A stretch of DNA of 64,000 nt from Bemisia tabaci (GCF_918797505.1 NC_092801.1:27124477-27188476), one strand, 5' to 3'. Positions 41,690 to 52,431 are shown, numbered from the stretch's first letter. Numbers and translations are program-made. Notes: a model not told the origin generated them from the sequence alone.

Positions 41690-42195
41690 AAAATATTTCA
41701 TCCGAATGCAGTTCAGACTAGATGCACCGTCTTGCACCGCTACTGCCCAATCCGACACCACGAGCTCCCCCCGCTCCCCCCGAAAACAACCCCCGCGCTC
41801 CCCCCTCACCCGGGCGGGGCGCAACCCCCCCCCCCCCCCCCCTCGCCCCCCGTCCCCATCTTACCGCCACGCTGATCGATTCAGGTTAGCCTCGCTTCCG
41901 TGGACCCACCCCCCGCTCGTCATCCCCCACTGCCCCCTCTATCCCCCTCCACCCCCCACCCGCCTCGACCCCCGGTTCCGCGCGCGCAACCTCGGCGGGG
42001 ACCCCGGCGTGGCGCGGCCGCACCCCGCGACAGGAGCCCGCGCAGAGCTTTTCCTAACCTCGCCGCCCGCGGACGTTCTCGGTTCGCGCGTTGGACGTTC
42101 GGCCTTCGGACGCGAGTGTCGTCGTCGTATAGATCGCGCCGGGGTTCGTTCGCTGAGGATTCGCGCCCGGAACACGGATCGCCCGCCCTTGGACG
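41690..42195 (+). promoter_or_regulatory. CpG-rich island with splice-donor-like edge
   Basis: About 500 bp of very GC- and C-rich sequence ends at TTGGACGGTGAGTAGCG, a good 5' splice site (GT at 42196). This layout fits a promoter plus first, perhaps untranslated, exon of a plus-strand gene continuing beyond the window. The proline/arginine-rich frames inside are composition artefacts unless shown otherwise. Confidence 0.35.
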
Positions 42196-42277
42196 GTGAG
42201 TAGCGAGCTTTGCCCTTGAAAGTGATTTCCACGTGATACTGGGGTATCTTTATTTCCACCACCCCCCGAATCTTTGT

Positions 42278-43070
42278 ACCTAATGCCCCCCCTCCCCCTC
42301 TTGATTTGTTTACTTTCTCTTTTCGTAAGCGATCGGAGTCTGCTTGACGTCAGAATTGTGACTGGATCTTGTGATGCTAGTTGAAACAGCGTCACCGAAG
42401 AATCCTACTCGCAGTTTTATTTGGACCAATAGGACAGAGTTGCCACAGTCAGGGACTACCGGGATATGCTTGGGAATTTTAAATAGTCAGGGAAAATCTG
42501 GAATTGTCAGGGAATATGACGAAAATGTTGAAAATTTCAGGGAAAAATTGTCAAGTCACCTTTTTTGCTTTCTATAGACTTGGTTTGACGTTTCAAACAA
42601 TAGACTCTCAGTGAGGACTTTGGTGCGAGGATTGTGCAATTTCTACAGGGTTGCCACAGACACCTTTCAGTTCACCAAGCCAGCTTTTATTTGCTCTCTA
42701 GACTAGGTTTGACGTTTCAAACAATAGATTTTGAGTGAAAACTTTTTGAAATTTCAATTTTCAGGGAATTTTACCTTAATGTGACAGGAAAATGTCAGGG
42801 AATAGGCGCCTCCTTAGGGAGCCCACAGTCAGGGAATACTGGGAAATGTCAGGGAATTTTAGAAAGGCAGGGAAAATCTGGATTTGTCAGGGAGAATGAC
42901 GAAAATGTCGAAAGTTTCAGGGAAAAATTGTCAAGTCACCTTTGTTTGCTTGACTTTCGGGTGACTTTTTAATCATCTATAATACATCCTCAATTTTCAG
43001 GTTATTTTACCAAAATGTGACAGAGAAATCAGGGAAATGTCAGGGAATTTCAATTCCTTCATTCTGTAGT
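42278..43070 (+). repeat. Segmental duplication, unit 1
   Basis: Starts ACCTAATG, then CTTGATTTGTTTAC, GACTGGATCTTGTGATGCTA and GCGTCACCGAAGAATCCTAC. The same order recurs from 43071. Unit 1 holds a rearranged D region. Confidence 0.9.
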
Positions 43071-43078
43071 AACCTAAT
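42435..43078 (+). mobile_element. Rearranged family D region
   Basis: Three D-type starts occur: CAGAGTTGCCACAGTC (42435), CAGGGTTGCCACAGAC (42646) and CCACAGTCAGGGAATACTGG (about 42825). An M2-like piece (GCGAGGATTGTGCAATTTCT) lies before the second. Confidence 0.75.
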
Positions 43079-43508
43079 CCCTTGATTTGTCCACACTTTC
43101 TTTTTCGTAAGCAATCGTAGTCTGCTCGACGTCAATATTGTGACTGGATCTTGTGATGCTAGTTGAAACAGCGTCACCGAAGAATCCTACTCGCAGTATT
43201 ATTTGGACCAATAGAATAGGGTTGCCACAGTCAGAGAATGCTGGGAAAACCGGGAAATGTCAAGGAATTTTAGAAAAAAGTCAGGGAAAACCTGGAAGTG
43301 TCAGGGAAAATTGTTAAATCTTCTCTATTTGCTTTTTAGAATAGATTCAATGTTCGAACAAGAAATTTTGCCTAAAAACTCTTTCCAATTTTGTCTTGTT
43401 AACCATCTGGCATGTCTTCAATTGTTGGGGAATCCCGCCAAAATTTGTCAGGTTAAACAGGGAAATGTCAGGGAATTTTATTTTCTAGTTTCGGTGGCAA
43501 TAAGCCTG
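43071..43508 (+). repeat. Segmental duplication, unit 2
   Basis: Repeats unit 1 with a simpler D insert; about 10% divergence by eye in the shared 140-bp unique part. Confidence 0.88.
43217..43508 (+). mobile_element. Family D element, TSD ATAGAA
   Basis: TAGGGTTGCCACAGTCAGAG to CGGTGGCAATAAGCCTG, flanked by ATAGAA (43211-43216, 43509-43514), a 6-bp duplication. Confidence 0.88.
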
Positions 43509-43514
43509 ATAGAA

Positions 43515-44424
43515 CCACTTTTTGCATTTGTAGGAACGAAGTATGAGCCTCGCAATATTGCTCAGGATGTGCAAATCTGTGCTAAAGCTACTGAACGGCA
43601 CACGGGTTCTATTGTTGAATTCTAGGAGCTATTGATCTTGGCTCATTCACAAAAGGATCCATCGACATAGGGAACATTAGGAAGGGAGAGGAGGAGGCAC
43701 AGAAAAAAGGGAAGAAAATGAAAGAACAGAAAAAGGAAGGAGAAGGAACAGTCCGGGCAGGTTTTTGGAGAAAGAAGGAAGGAAAGTAAAGGAGGAAATT
43801 TTTCCGTGCGAAAGTGTTGTTTCTGCCTAATTTTAGAAACCGCACATAAGTGATATCGATGGTTAAAAGCGAAACCACGTATTTCCTTTTTTCAAATTTA
43901 CAGACCTCATGACATACCTTAAAATGTATTTGGAAAACTAGGAAACGCAATCTACTAAAAACTCCTTGATTATTCCTCTTCATTTCAAGCTAAAGTCGAC
44001 TTGTTTCTCTCCCAAAAAAATAAAACAAGAGCGAACATTTTGAAACACTTCTATGAGGTTACGTGGTTTTGCACTAATGCCGTCGATTTTCATTATTCCC
44101 TGCGAAGGCTCCCTATGCTTTTATGGATGAGTCAGAAATCCGAGTTCCTCATTATACAAAAGGTGGTCCTATTTGCGAGAATTGCGCAATTTCTACATAT
44201 ATCTATGTTCGCAATGAACTACTCAGAGAAAGAAAAATAAATCTAAAAGATGATTTCCTTATTTAATTAATATCTTTTGGTCTAGAGATCGAAAATGTTT
44301 TTAGACCCTCCTCCAAGTTACGAAAAATTGAAAAGTTTTTTGTAAAACGGGTTTACGTGGTTATTTACAATTTGGCACTGAGAGAGGACAAACCTATAGC
44401 CGGAAGCATAAGATGAAAATCCTA
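43515..44424. other. Unrecognised; purine-rich part and M2 fragment
   Basis: 43675-43800 is purine-rich. 44098-44210 (GAGTCAGAAATC, TGCGAGAATTGCGCAATTTC) resembles M2. The rest is not recognised. Confidence 0.45.
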
Positions 44425-44594
44425 CAAAAAAAAAGATACGGGCTGAATAGACGTACCGTCCGTCCGTTCCGGGATCAGAGGCCGAAAGTTACGGGTGCTG
44501 GAGCCGATTGTTCCGGTTGCTACGCCCGGAACGCGGACCGGTGTCCATATAGCTCGTAAGTACGGCCTCCAGGGCTGGAGTTTTTTTTTCAGTG
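44425..44594. mobile_element. A2-type element with CCGGAAC core, third copy
   Basis: It starts after TA (CAAAAAAAAAGATACGGGC) and ends TTTTTTTTCAGTG. The arms match 34837 and 35748 with short deletions. Confidence 0.83.
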
Positions 44595-44765
44595 TTCAAT
44601 TTTTCAATTTCACTGTGCAATTTCTGTTCAAAATTTTGCTCGATTTTTCGGGAAACTTCGTTTGTTTGGCTCTCTGTTGAAAACACGAAACTCGAGAGGA
44701 AATATATGGAACGTGAAATGTAATCAAGTCGCCATTAGCCAAACCCGTCAGACTTCTCCACTGTA

Positions 44766-45015
44766 CTGCCGCGCTAAGGAAAAACGCCGTATGAACCTTC
44801 AGGCGTTGCCAAATTTTGATTGATAAAACACGAATTTCCTGGTAAACTTATGGTTATTTTTCTTCCAATTTCTCAGATATTGTTCGCAATTTCACCTAAA
44901 GTTCCTGAAAATTTCAAGGGAAAGTATTCATAATTTTCCTCCCTAATAAACAATTTATTGAAGGAAATTTGGCAACTATCGAATGTCCATACAGCGTTTT
45001 TCCTTAGCACGGCAG
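44766..45015. mobile_element. Family C element, complete, TSD TGTA
   Basis: CTGCCGCGCTAAGGAAAAAC to GTTTTTCCTTAGCACGGCAG with TGTA on both sides (44762-44765, 45016-45019). Confidence 0.93.
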
Positions 45016-45019
45016 TGTA

Positions 45020-45837
45020 GTGCACGTAATTTGTGTTTCAAAACTTTAAATTTAGATTTTTTCCGTCTGTTTAAATTCTACCCGATTCTTTGCTGGCAAT
45101 TCGTCGTAGGGCAAGTATGGTTCCGTAATTGCTGTGGGAATGTTTGCTAACGCGAAAGGGTTGTACTTCCTTCCACTTTCAACCCAAGTTTGTATTATTT
45201 GATTTGTACATCTCTGTTTGGAGTTGGAGACTGTTTGCTCTGCTGAACAGATTGTGTAATTTCTCGTTTTGTCGGGCTCGAGAGAAATATTTTATCTCCG
45301 CTCCCGATTCTTATGAATTTCCTCCAGTTAGGCACCAGCTGTATATTAGGTAACGCTTGGAGGGTTGCATGGGCAAGGGTTGCGGGGTAGGATACAGCAG
45401 AGGGTTTGTTATACTTTTGTGTGTTATGTTACGTCATTTCGATGAAAATCCCTCGGAACCATTAATCGCTCTTTTCTATTTATTCGTGTACTAAATGCAA
45501 ACTGCAATATTCTCTTTCCCCATTACACCAAGCATTCCTCGAATTCAATTTACGGCGTGTAATCATTTATGCTGGGAGGATACACGGCCGTGGAGAGACA
45601 AGAGAAAATAAAGCTGAATGTCTAATTTATTAAAGTAAAAAATAATTTTACAATTTTTCCTAATCATGCAAAAATCGTTCCTAAACATTTTATTCAATGA
45701 TAGATAACCATCATCACCTAAAATAAGTGTTTTGCATTCGAAGAAATCTGAATTTGTCATCAATGACAAAACGACGTCACATTTGCACTGGTTACTCAAC
45801 GTGTAACTCCGATGAAACCAAGGGTGTCACCACCGCG
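45020..45837. other. No recognisable feature
   Basis: AT-rich; no gene or shared repeat. Confidence 0.45.
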
Positions 45838-45945
45838 GTGGATGACGTCGTAAACTAAATTTTTCAAAGCGCGATATCTCGGTTAATATTGAACGTAGAA
45901 AGTTGCTGAAAGGACGGATCTTAATATTTTAACCGATCGACAAGA
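45838..45945 (+). repeat. Family AD repeat
   Basis: GATGACGTCGTAAACTAAAT and GATATCTCGGTTAATATTG mirror 12365-12466. Confidence 0.75.
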
Positions 45946-46082
45946 ATTAAGCATCTAAACACGATTCTGAGACCAGCGCAACTAACCCATTCACTCGCCC
46001 AAAACATCAAGAAATATCATTCAAAATATCAAGGGAAATCAGGAGGAAACGAAGTGAAATTTTAGTAGACACGTTGATCCTC

Positions 46083-46244
46083 CAGAGGCGGATCCAGCAA
46101 TTTGGCAAAACCGGATTCCTTCCGTTTAAATCCATGTTAAATAATCGATTCCTGACAAATCACTTGGCCCCTCCAAGAATCGATATATTTCCATAGGTTT
46201 AAATGGAGGAAAACAATGTTGCCAATTTGCTGGATCCGCCAATG
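46083..46244. mobile_element. Family H element, complete
   Basis: CAGAGGCGGATCCAGCAATT to AATTTGCTGGATCCGCCAATG. TGATCCTC and TGATCTTC flank it (7 of 8). Confidence 0.92.
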
Positions 46245-46252
46245 TGATCTTC

Positions 46253-46729
46253 GCACTTGGAGTCGACTTCCTTAAACATTCAGAGCTTTGCAGAAGCTTC
46301 GGACCTGATTTCAGACCAAATCTCTGTCGTTTTAGCGAAATTTTGCGCAGAAACAGTTGATTCGGTCTCTAATCTTCCGCTTCTCACGCATCTGCAAGTT
46401 TATTTCCAGCTATTTTTCCCCAAGTCTCCAAGTTCACTTTCAATTCTATCGTTTCGACCCACGTGTTTCTCGTAAAACTTTCGACATTTACTCACGTGTT
46501 CGAATCGAAGATCCCAGCTGTGTGTCGTCGTTCCAATCCTACGTCACGGATTATCCCTCTGGTCGTGCCTCGGCAGTTTCCTACAATGTAGTGGTAACAC
46601 TGCCGGTCTACGGACTTTGAGACGTTGCCAAATCTCTCCTGATGTTACATCAATTTTACAGGCAAATCGTGAATATTTTGCGATCGGATTTTGCTTGGAT
46701 CATAAGGCAATCCGCGTAGATTAAGAGAC
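46253..46729. other. Mostly unrecognised; possible C remnant
   Basis: 46607-46680 (CTACGGACTTTGAGACGTTGCC, GTGAATATTTT) weakly resembles the C left half. Confidence 0.35.
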
Positions 46730-47013
46730 CTGTGGGCTGATTGTCGGAACTAATAGACAAAGCTATAAACAAAGCAGACTTAGGGAGTATGGAGCGATTC
46801 TATTGGTTACAATGGGTGTTTGTTATGGACCAAGGGAGAAAATGATTGACTAACTATAGGGTCTCTTGTAGGTTGCCGACAGTTAGTCTATTACCTACCT
46901 CCTTTGTCCATTGCAACATCCGTTTCCACCAATAGGACCCCTCCACCCTCCATATACCTTTTGTTTTCTTTTTCCATAGCTTTGTCCACCGATTTCAACA
47001 ATCAGTCTGCAGG
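46730..47013. mobile_element. Family F element
   Basis: CTGTGGGCTGATTGTCGGAA to CAACAATCAGTCTGCAG with typical GGGTCTCTTGTAGGTTGCCG centre. Confidence 0.87.
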
Positions 47014-47106
47014 TATTCTGCCGACATGGTGTTAACGAAGAGAGTCGTAAGTGCAAATATGGTGTTTTAAGCAAATGGGAGCGTCTGAACGTAAAATTTT
47101 ATTAAA

Positions 47107-47336
47107 CACTCTGGAAAGAAAACACATTGGATCTGGAGTCCAGACTCTTAAAGACATCGACAAGAAAAAATACTCTTGATTTAATCAGATTTAAGCTTAA
47201 ATCAAGAACCAAGCCTCTTAATTTGAGTGGATTTTCTTTCGATTTAAGCAAAAATCTGATTGAATCAAGAGTACTTTTTCGTGTCAATATTTTCAAGAGT
47301 CTGGACTCTACATCCAAGCGACTTTTTTTTTCAGTG
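47107..47336. mobile_element. Family A foldback element
   Basis: CACTCTGGAAAGAAAACAC to CTTTTTTTTTCAGTG; typical core. Confidence 0.9.
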
Positions 47337-47389
47337 TACAGTTAAATATTCCCGTGTTTATGGTTATTTGGGTCGTTTTGGGTAACTTG

Positions 47390-47441
47390 TTGTCTTCTTT
47401 GTCTATAGCCTTGTCTATCAATTCCCAAAATCAGCTTGCTG
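47390..47441 (-). repeat. Family F end fragment
   Basis: TTCTTTGTCTATAGCCTTGT and CAAAATCAGCTTGCTGG. Confidence 0.75.
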
Positions 47442-47446
47442 GCTGT

Positions 47447-47534
47447 CGATTCAAGCAATCGAGAGTATTTTTTCTTGTCAATTTTTTTTTTTAGAGTCAA
47501 GACTTTGAATCCTAGAGATTTTTTTTTCTAGTGT
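47447..47534. repeat. Family A right-end fragment
   Basis: ATTCAAGCAATCGAGAGTAT then a T-run and CTAGTG; only the right arm is present. Confidence 0.75.
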
Positions 47535-47539
47535 ACCTA

Positions 47540-47766
47540 CACAGGAAAAAAAAACACATTGGATCTGGAGTCCAGACTCTTGAAAACATTGACGAGAAAA
47601 AATACTCTTGATTCAATCGGATTTTTGCTTAAATCAGAACGAAATCTGCTTAAATCAAGAGAATTGGTTCTTGATTTAAGCTAGATTCTGATTGAATCAA
47701 GAGTACTTTTTCATCTCGATGTTTTTAAGAGTCTGGACTCTAGATTCAATGTGTTTTTTTCCAGTG
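47540..47766. mobile_element. Family A foldback element, TA flanks
   Basis: CACAGGAAAAAAAAACACAT to GTTTTTTTCCAGTG with TA on both sides. Core is symmetric around AAATCAGAACGAAATCTGC. Confidence 0.92.
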
Positions 47767-47768
47767 TA

Positions 47769-48144
47769 GTGGTCCGTTGACAGAAATCTGGCAACACTCA
47801 AATCCTTATGTGACGTTCTGCTTTAGTACGATAGAACGAGGCATCGTAGCGAACCCTCGATCGAACTGAAGCTCGAAGCTCCGAGCCGAACAGAGAGATT
47901 AGTTTCCCGGCGGAATCGGTCAATAAAACTTTTGCCGTCGACGAGCGAAAGTTCAGCGAACATTGTTCCGTACTCTATTGCCCCATAAAAGCGTCGCGCG
48001 TCGGTCGGTCGGTGGAATGGAACAGAGGAAACGGCCGGCGCGACTTGATGTGTTCACCTCCGTCGCGGCGACTTGCGTGTGTGCTCTGACGGAATCCGAA
48101 GAGGGTTTCTCTTGTTTGGTCAGCGAGCCGAGGAGCAAGGGCGT
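47769..48144. promoter_or_regulatory. C-end fragment and CpG-rich patch
   Basis: 47785-47832 (CTGGCAACACTCAAATCC, TTCTGCTTTAGTACG) is a C right end. 47840-48130 is CpG-rich and could be a promoter; no gene identified. Confidence 0.3.
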
Positions 48145-48636
48145 CAGCGGGCTGATTTTTGAAATTGATGGACGAAGCTATAGACATAAAAGACAACAGG
48201 GAAATAGAAGGATTCGATTAGTAGAAACGAGTGGTTGCAGTGGATAAAGGAGGTAAGTAATAGACCAACTATCGGCACCCCGTGAGAGACCGTACACTGG
48301 AAAAAAAAAACACATTGGATCTAGAGTCCAGACTCATAAAAACATCGACAAGAAAAAGTACTCTTGATTCAATCAGAATCTAGCTTAAATTAAGAACCAA
48401 GCCTCTTAATTTAAGCGGATTTCGTTTTGATTCAAGCAAAAATCCGATTGAATCAAGAGTATTTTTTTCTTGCCAATGTTTTCAAGAGTCAGGACTCTAG
48501 ATCCAATGTGTTCCAGTGTATAGTTAGTCCATCATTTTCTCCCTTAGTCAATAGGAACCACTCATTTCAATTATAGGATCTCTTTTGCGTTTTCTTTGTC
48601 TACCGTTTTGTCTATCAATTTCACTGATCAGCCCGT
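48145..48636. mobile_element. Family F element interrupted by A
   Basis: CAGCGGGCTGATTTTTGAAA to TTTCACTGATCAGCCCG. The A element at 48295-48518 splits the centre between GTGAGAGACCG and TAGTTAGTCC. Confidence 0.9.
48295..48518. mobile_element. Family A element inserted at TA in F
   Basis: CACTGGAAAAAAAAAACACA to ATCCAATGTGTTCCAGTG, flanked by TA (48293-48294, 48519-48520). The intact F sequence on both sides proves an insertion with a plain TA duplication. Confidence 0.95.
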
Positions 48637-48843
48637 AGTTGGTTGAAATGGTTGGTTCCTATTCACGAAAGGAGAAAATGATGGACTTACTATTGGATTT
48701 CTCGTGGGTTGCCGCTAGTCAGTCCCGTACTTACCTCATTTGCCCATTGTAACCACCCTCTTCCATCAATATAGGATCTTTCCACATCCCGTTTGTCTTT
48801 CTCGTCTATAGTTTTGTATATCAATTTCAATAATCTACCCGCT
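48637..48843. repeat. Second, partial F copy
   Basis: GGTTGAAATGGTTGGTTCCT to CAATAATCTACCCGCTG; adjoins the previous F, left end missing. Confidence 0.8.
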
Positions 48844-48854
48844 GAGACACAATA

Positions 48855-49174
48855 ATTTTTGTTCGAGGTTATGTGTTCTATTGTTTTGAACCGAACGATT
48901 CATCGAACCATTATCGAATTCGATCTATTCGATACACTGGAAAAAAAACACATTGGATCGAGAGTTCAGACTCTTGAAAACATTGACAAGAAAAAGGACT
49001 CTTGATTCAATCGGATTTTTACTTGAATATAAATGAAATCCGCTTAATTTAAGAGGCTGTGTTCTTGATTTAAGCAAAAATCCGATTGAATCAAGAGAAT
49101 TCGTTCTTGTCATTGTTTTTTAGAGCCTGGACTCTAGATCCAAGCGGTTGTTTTTTCCAATGATCTATTCGATA
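48855..49174. repeat. Family AE repeat interrupted by A
   Basis: TTTGAACCGAACGATTCATC and ATCGAATTCGATCTATTCGA match AE; A occupies 48935-49162. Confidence 0.75.
48935..49162. mobile_element. Family A element flanked by 12-bp direct repeats
   Basis: CACTGGAAAAAAAACACATT to GTTTTTTCCAATG. ATCTATTCGATA lies directly on each side (48923-48934 and 49163-49174). Confidence 0.93.
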
Positions 49175-49750
49175 CCACCAATACAGACTGTGACGTACCA
49201 CTAAAAGCGTCTTTTGTGCACTCTCGCAAGAGCTCCATTCGCACAAGTCCGAAAGTCGTAAACGAACTCCTCGCACGGGGCAACCCATAAAAAAGTAAAC
49301 AAATCGGGAATCCGGAGATCGCGGTCATGGGGCCGCCGGTGACGTCACCCACCGCGGGCGTCGCGACGTCGCGCGCCCGGAGCGTCCAGCGTCGCGGCGC
49401 GCGGTTTCTGGGTCAAAAATGATGGCCGGGAGTAAATTGAAATATAATGCGGCCCGTGAGGAGGAGGCGACGGTGATCCGGCCGTGCAACGAGAGTTTTC
49501 TTCGCTTTTTGCTTTTCCCCCGCCGCCGCCCCCGCCGCGGTGCGCGGATTTAATGGCCTGTATGAACAAGAGGTTAATCGCTTTTTACTCGCCGCCCGGC
49601 CGGCCTCCCACGGTATCGGAAAACAGGTGCATCGTTGCCGGACGCCTTTCCGAGTCGGCACCGCAGGGTAACCAGGAAGCCCCTGGTCGCCACGCGGCCC
49701 TAATCTCGGAGGGCTTTTTGCGCCCTCTATAAGGCCCGCTTCATGGGTAG
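49175..49750. promoter_or_regulatory. CpG-rich island
   Basis: 49300-49730 is among the most CpG-rich parts of the window and includes GGTGACGTCACCC (CRE-like) near 49337. It looks promoter-like; no coding exon can be assigned. Confidence 0.3.
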
Positions 49751-50270
49751 CACCTGTATAGGGAGATAGAGTCCCTTTATACCCAGAGTTAAGACAACTT
49801 ACTTTTGGTTGGGCCAGGGTTGGGCTGAAAGTGGCCTAAAAAAAATCCAATTCTGATTGGTTCTCGCTCATGGAGGCCGAAACGAGTGCACCAAGATGGC
49901 GGTACCTCGAGTGTGAACAAGAATAATGAAAATATTACCTAATTGTGGATTGTCAAGAGTAAATTGTTATTTCCATCGGTCCAAAATGAAATAGATTAAG
50001 AAATTATTCACAAACCAATCTCATTTTCTTTTTAATTGATCAATTTGTTGATGTTGTTTTTGTGTGACAGACATCGCAGGATTCCTGGTCCTTATCCCTC
50101 AATATCGTTCGTTTGGGTGCACTCGTTTCGGCCTCCATGGCTAGCCAAGGCCGGCTGCCAGTCAGCTGATAATCGGGTTGTCTTAACTCTGGGTATAAAG
50201 GGACTCTATAGGGAGAGTGTGGACATGTCAAAATATATAGGCCCCAAAAGGGCAGCACACCCTCTAACAC
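49751..50270. repeat. K1 copy interrupted by K2
   Basis: CACCTGTATAGGGAGA before and TAGGGAGAGTGTGGACATGT after the K2 element are K1 sequence. Confidence 0.75.
49767..50208. mobile_element. Family K2 element, complete, TSD TAGGGAGA
   Basis: TAGAGTCCCTTTATACCCAG and the next 12 bases are exactly mirrored at the right (32-bp inverted ends). TAGGGAGA flanks both sides (49759-49766, 50209-50216). Inside, GAGGCCGAAACGAGTGCA and its mirror form a second inverted pair. 442 bp, non-coding. Confidence 0.95.
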
Positions 50271-50283
50271 TAAACCTGTACAC

Positions 50284-50330
50284 GTGTGCCGTGGTATCGC
50301 TTTTGGTTTGAAACGGGAGGGAGTGACTAG
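50284..50330 (+). repeat. Y right-end fragment
   Basis: GTGTGCCGTGGTATCGCTTT matches the right end of Y at 26158-26175. Confidence 0.65.
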
Positions 50331-50641
50331 TTTATGCTTAATTAATTCAACTTTCTTTCTGATTTCAAAATACCTAGCATATCCCATTGAATGTTTTCCA
50401 AGACCCACTCTAATGATGGTATAGGAAGTTGTCTTGAGGGGTCGCAGGATGTCAAAATGGTGTTGGTCTTCTAGATCCTACCCTTTTTTTCTTCAAAACA
50501 TCCACCCGCAAATATTGCTTACCCTACACCTAATGAATCCTATTCCTAAAAAGTTATCCTAAATGTCTCTAGATGGTTGTAAGCTCCTCAACTGGAGTAA
50601 AAGCCACTAAAGTAAGAAGAGGGAGAAGGGGAAGCCGCTTT
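50331..50641. other. No recognisable feature
   Basis: Non-coding, between two Y-type fragments; it may be an insertion in a Y copy. Confidence 0.4.
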
Positions 50642-50697
50642 AAAAAACGCATATTTATCCCGTAGACTGTGAAGTTAGGAGTGTGTTACAGACTCAC
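50642..50697 (+). repeat. Y-associated fragment, copy 2
   Basis: AACGCATATTTATCCCGTAG and GTGAAGTTAGGAGTGT match 26196-26250. Confidence 0.7.
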
Positions 50698-50803
50698 CCG
50701 ATGCGCTCACTCAGTTTTTAATCCATTTTATTGCAAAAGAGATGGAGCTACTGAAGTTTGCAACATTGCCATTTCAACGATCAGCCCGACGATGTGTTCT
50801 TCC

Positions 50804-51123
50804 CAGAGACAAGAGACCCTCCACTGGCCTGTCGGTAATAGGTGGGAGCTTTGACTTTCGGGGATCCAACACTTACTTATGGACAATTATAAGGGATCGA
50901 CAGTCATCACTCCTTTTCCGGCGGTTGACTTACCTACTTGGTGAATGATGAGCTTCGGGTGACGTCATGAGTCATACAAGTTTCCCAAACTTTGGTTTGT
51001 TTGCCAACACGTTGTTAATAACCATCAACTAAGTAGGTAGGTCAACGGTTGAATGTTGAAGTCCCGAAAGTATAAGCTTCCACCATCGACAAGATCCTAG
51101 TGGAGGGTCACTACTTGTCCCTA
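50804..51123. mobile_element. Family G element
   Basis: CAGAGACAAGAGACCCTCCA to GTGGAGGGTCACTACTTGTC. GTTCTTCC and GTTCTTCT flank it (7 of 8). Confidence 0.9.
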
Positions 51124-51325
51124 GTTCTTCTGCCAACTCGTCCATTCGCCTCCGCCTGTGGGTCAACCGCGCATCATCCGAATTCCCCCGCTCTAATAAT
51201 TGGCATCCGATCCGCTGGACATGCACCTCGCAACTTGCGCGAAAAAACCAGCGAAAGAACCGGAAGATAGGCGAATTAGTTTCGGCCTACATTACATCAT
51301 TAGGCGTCTGCGTTCGGCTCGTCCC

Positions 51326-51561
51326 CGGCGCACAAAGGATCAAGATCATGGGGGAGGTCGGACATTATTTAAACTAAAAGCGCCTTTCTTTATCGAAGTG
51401 AAATGTTAGGTTGCAAAAAGGTTCCATTGGTTTTATTGTCAAATTTTCTACCAGAAACATCCCACACACTAAAAATTTGACAAAATTAACATCAAAATGT
51501 CTGGTTTTAGTCCTAAGATTCTTGTCCAAATTTTTCTCTCGACTCGCTCCATTGTGCGGAG
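51326..51561. mobile_element. Family J element, diverged
   Basis: GGCGCACAAAGGATCAAGAT to CTCGCTCCATTGTGCGGAGC; interior GGTTCCATTGGTTTTATTG. Confidence 0.8.
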
Positions 51562-51589
51562 CGCGTTCAATCCATGCACCGCGGCCTCT

Positions 51590-51695
51590 CGAGTGGGATT
51601 TTTCCACCGCAAATAATGAAACGTTCGAAAGGGGGGGGGGGGTTTACAGTCGACTAATTTGCGCCTCGGTGTGAACGAGGCTCTAACACGATTCT
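51590..51695 (+). repeat. Repeat AH, copy 1
   Basis: TTTTTCCACCGC(A/G)AATAATGA, a G-rich run and TAATTTGCGCCTCGGTGTGA are repeated at 52432-52545. A poly-G run is inside. Confidence 0.85.
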
Positions 51696-51703
51696 ATACT
51701 ATT

Positions 51704-51840
51704 CTACGGTGCTACGGCAGAACGTCGTATGATACTTCAGGTATTGCAAAATTTCCTTTTATGACAATCACCGAAAAAGTGTCGTTCCCGACGAAAATGT
51801 CCATCAAAATTTGTTCAAAGTTTGAAATTGGGAAATTATA
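51704..51840 (+). repeat. Diverged family C left half
   Basis: GTGCTACGGCAGAACGTCGT and GGTATTGCAAAATTTCC. Confidence 0.55.
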
Positions 51841-51926
51841 GCCTTATCAAGGTAGTGAAATGATGCTGGGTCCACACCATTTCGCAAGGAAAACAAAGCC
51901 AAAAAGTTCCAAAAATTTCAATTAGA

Positions 51927-52223
51927 CAGGGTTGCCGCGGTCAGGGAAAACCGGGAAAAGTCAGGAAATTCAAAAAGTCAGGAAATTTAAAAAGTCAGGG
52001 AAACCCGGGAAATGTCAGGGAAAATGACGATAGTGTAAGGGAAAATTTTTTAAATCACCATCATTTGCTTTCTAGTATGGGTTTGAGGTTTCGAACAAAA
52101 AAATGTTGCTTAAAAATTATTTTCAATCACGCCTTCTTAACCATCCGTCACATCTTCAATTGCCAGGGAATTCCACCAAAATGTGTCAGGGAATTGCATT
52201 TTCTAAATTCTGTGGCAACCCGG
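51927..52223 (+). mobile_element. Family D element, TSD ATTAGA
   Basis: CAGGGTTGCCGCGGTCAGGG to CTGTGGCAACCCGG, flanked by ATTAGA (51921-51926, 52224-52229). Confidence 0.92.
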
Positions 52224-52431
52224 ATTAGAGTCAAGACATGTTTGATTTCGGGCCATTTCTTAGTGTTTTTTCTTACATCTTTGTCTATTTTGTCGCCGTC
52301 TTGTTTGTTCACATTAGCCCAAAACTAGTATTGGAGAGGCTACCATTAAAGCCTAAAACTCGAAGACCAATCAGAAAATGACATCGTTTCTCTGCACCCA
52401 AAGGACTGAGATTGCAATTATTCTCTCCACA
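52224..52431. other. No recognisable feature
   Basis: Non-coding spacer between D and AH. Confidence 0.4.

Noticed and set aside
41706..42203. 165-codon proline/arginine-rich frame
   Set aside because: Arises from C-rich low-complexity sequence; overlapping frames on both strands are equally open.
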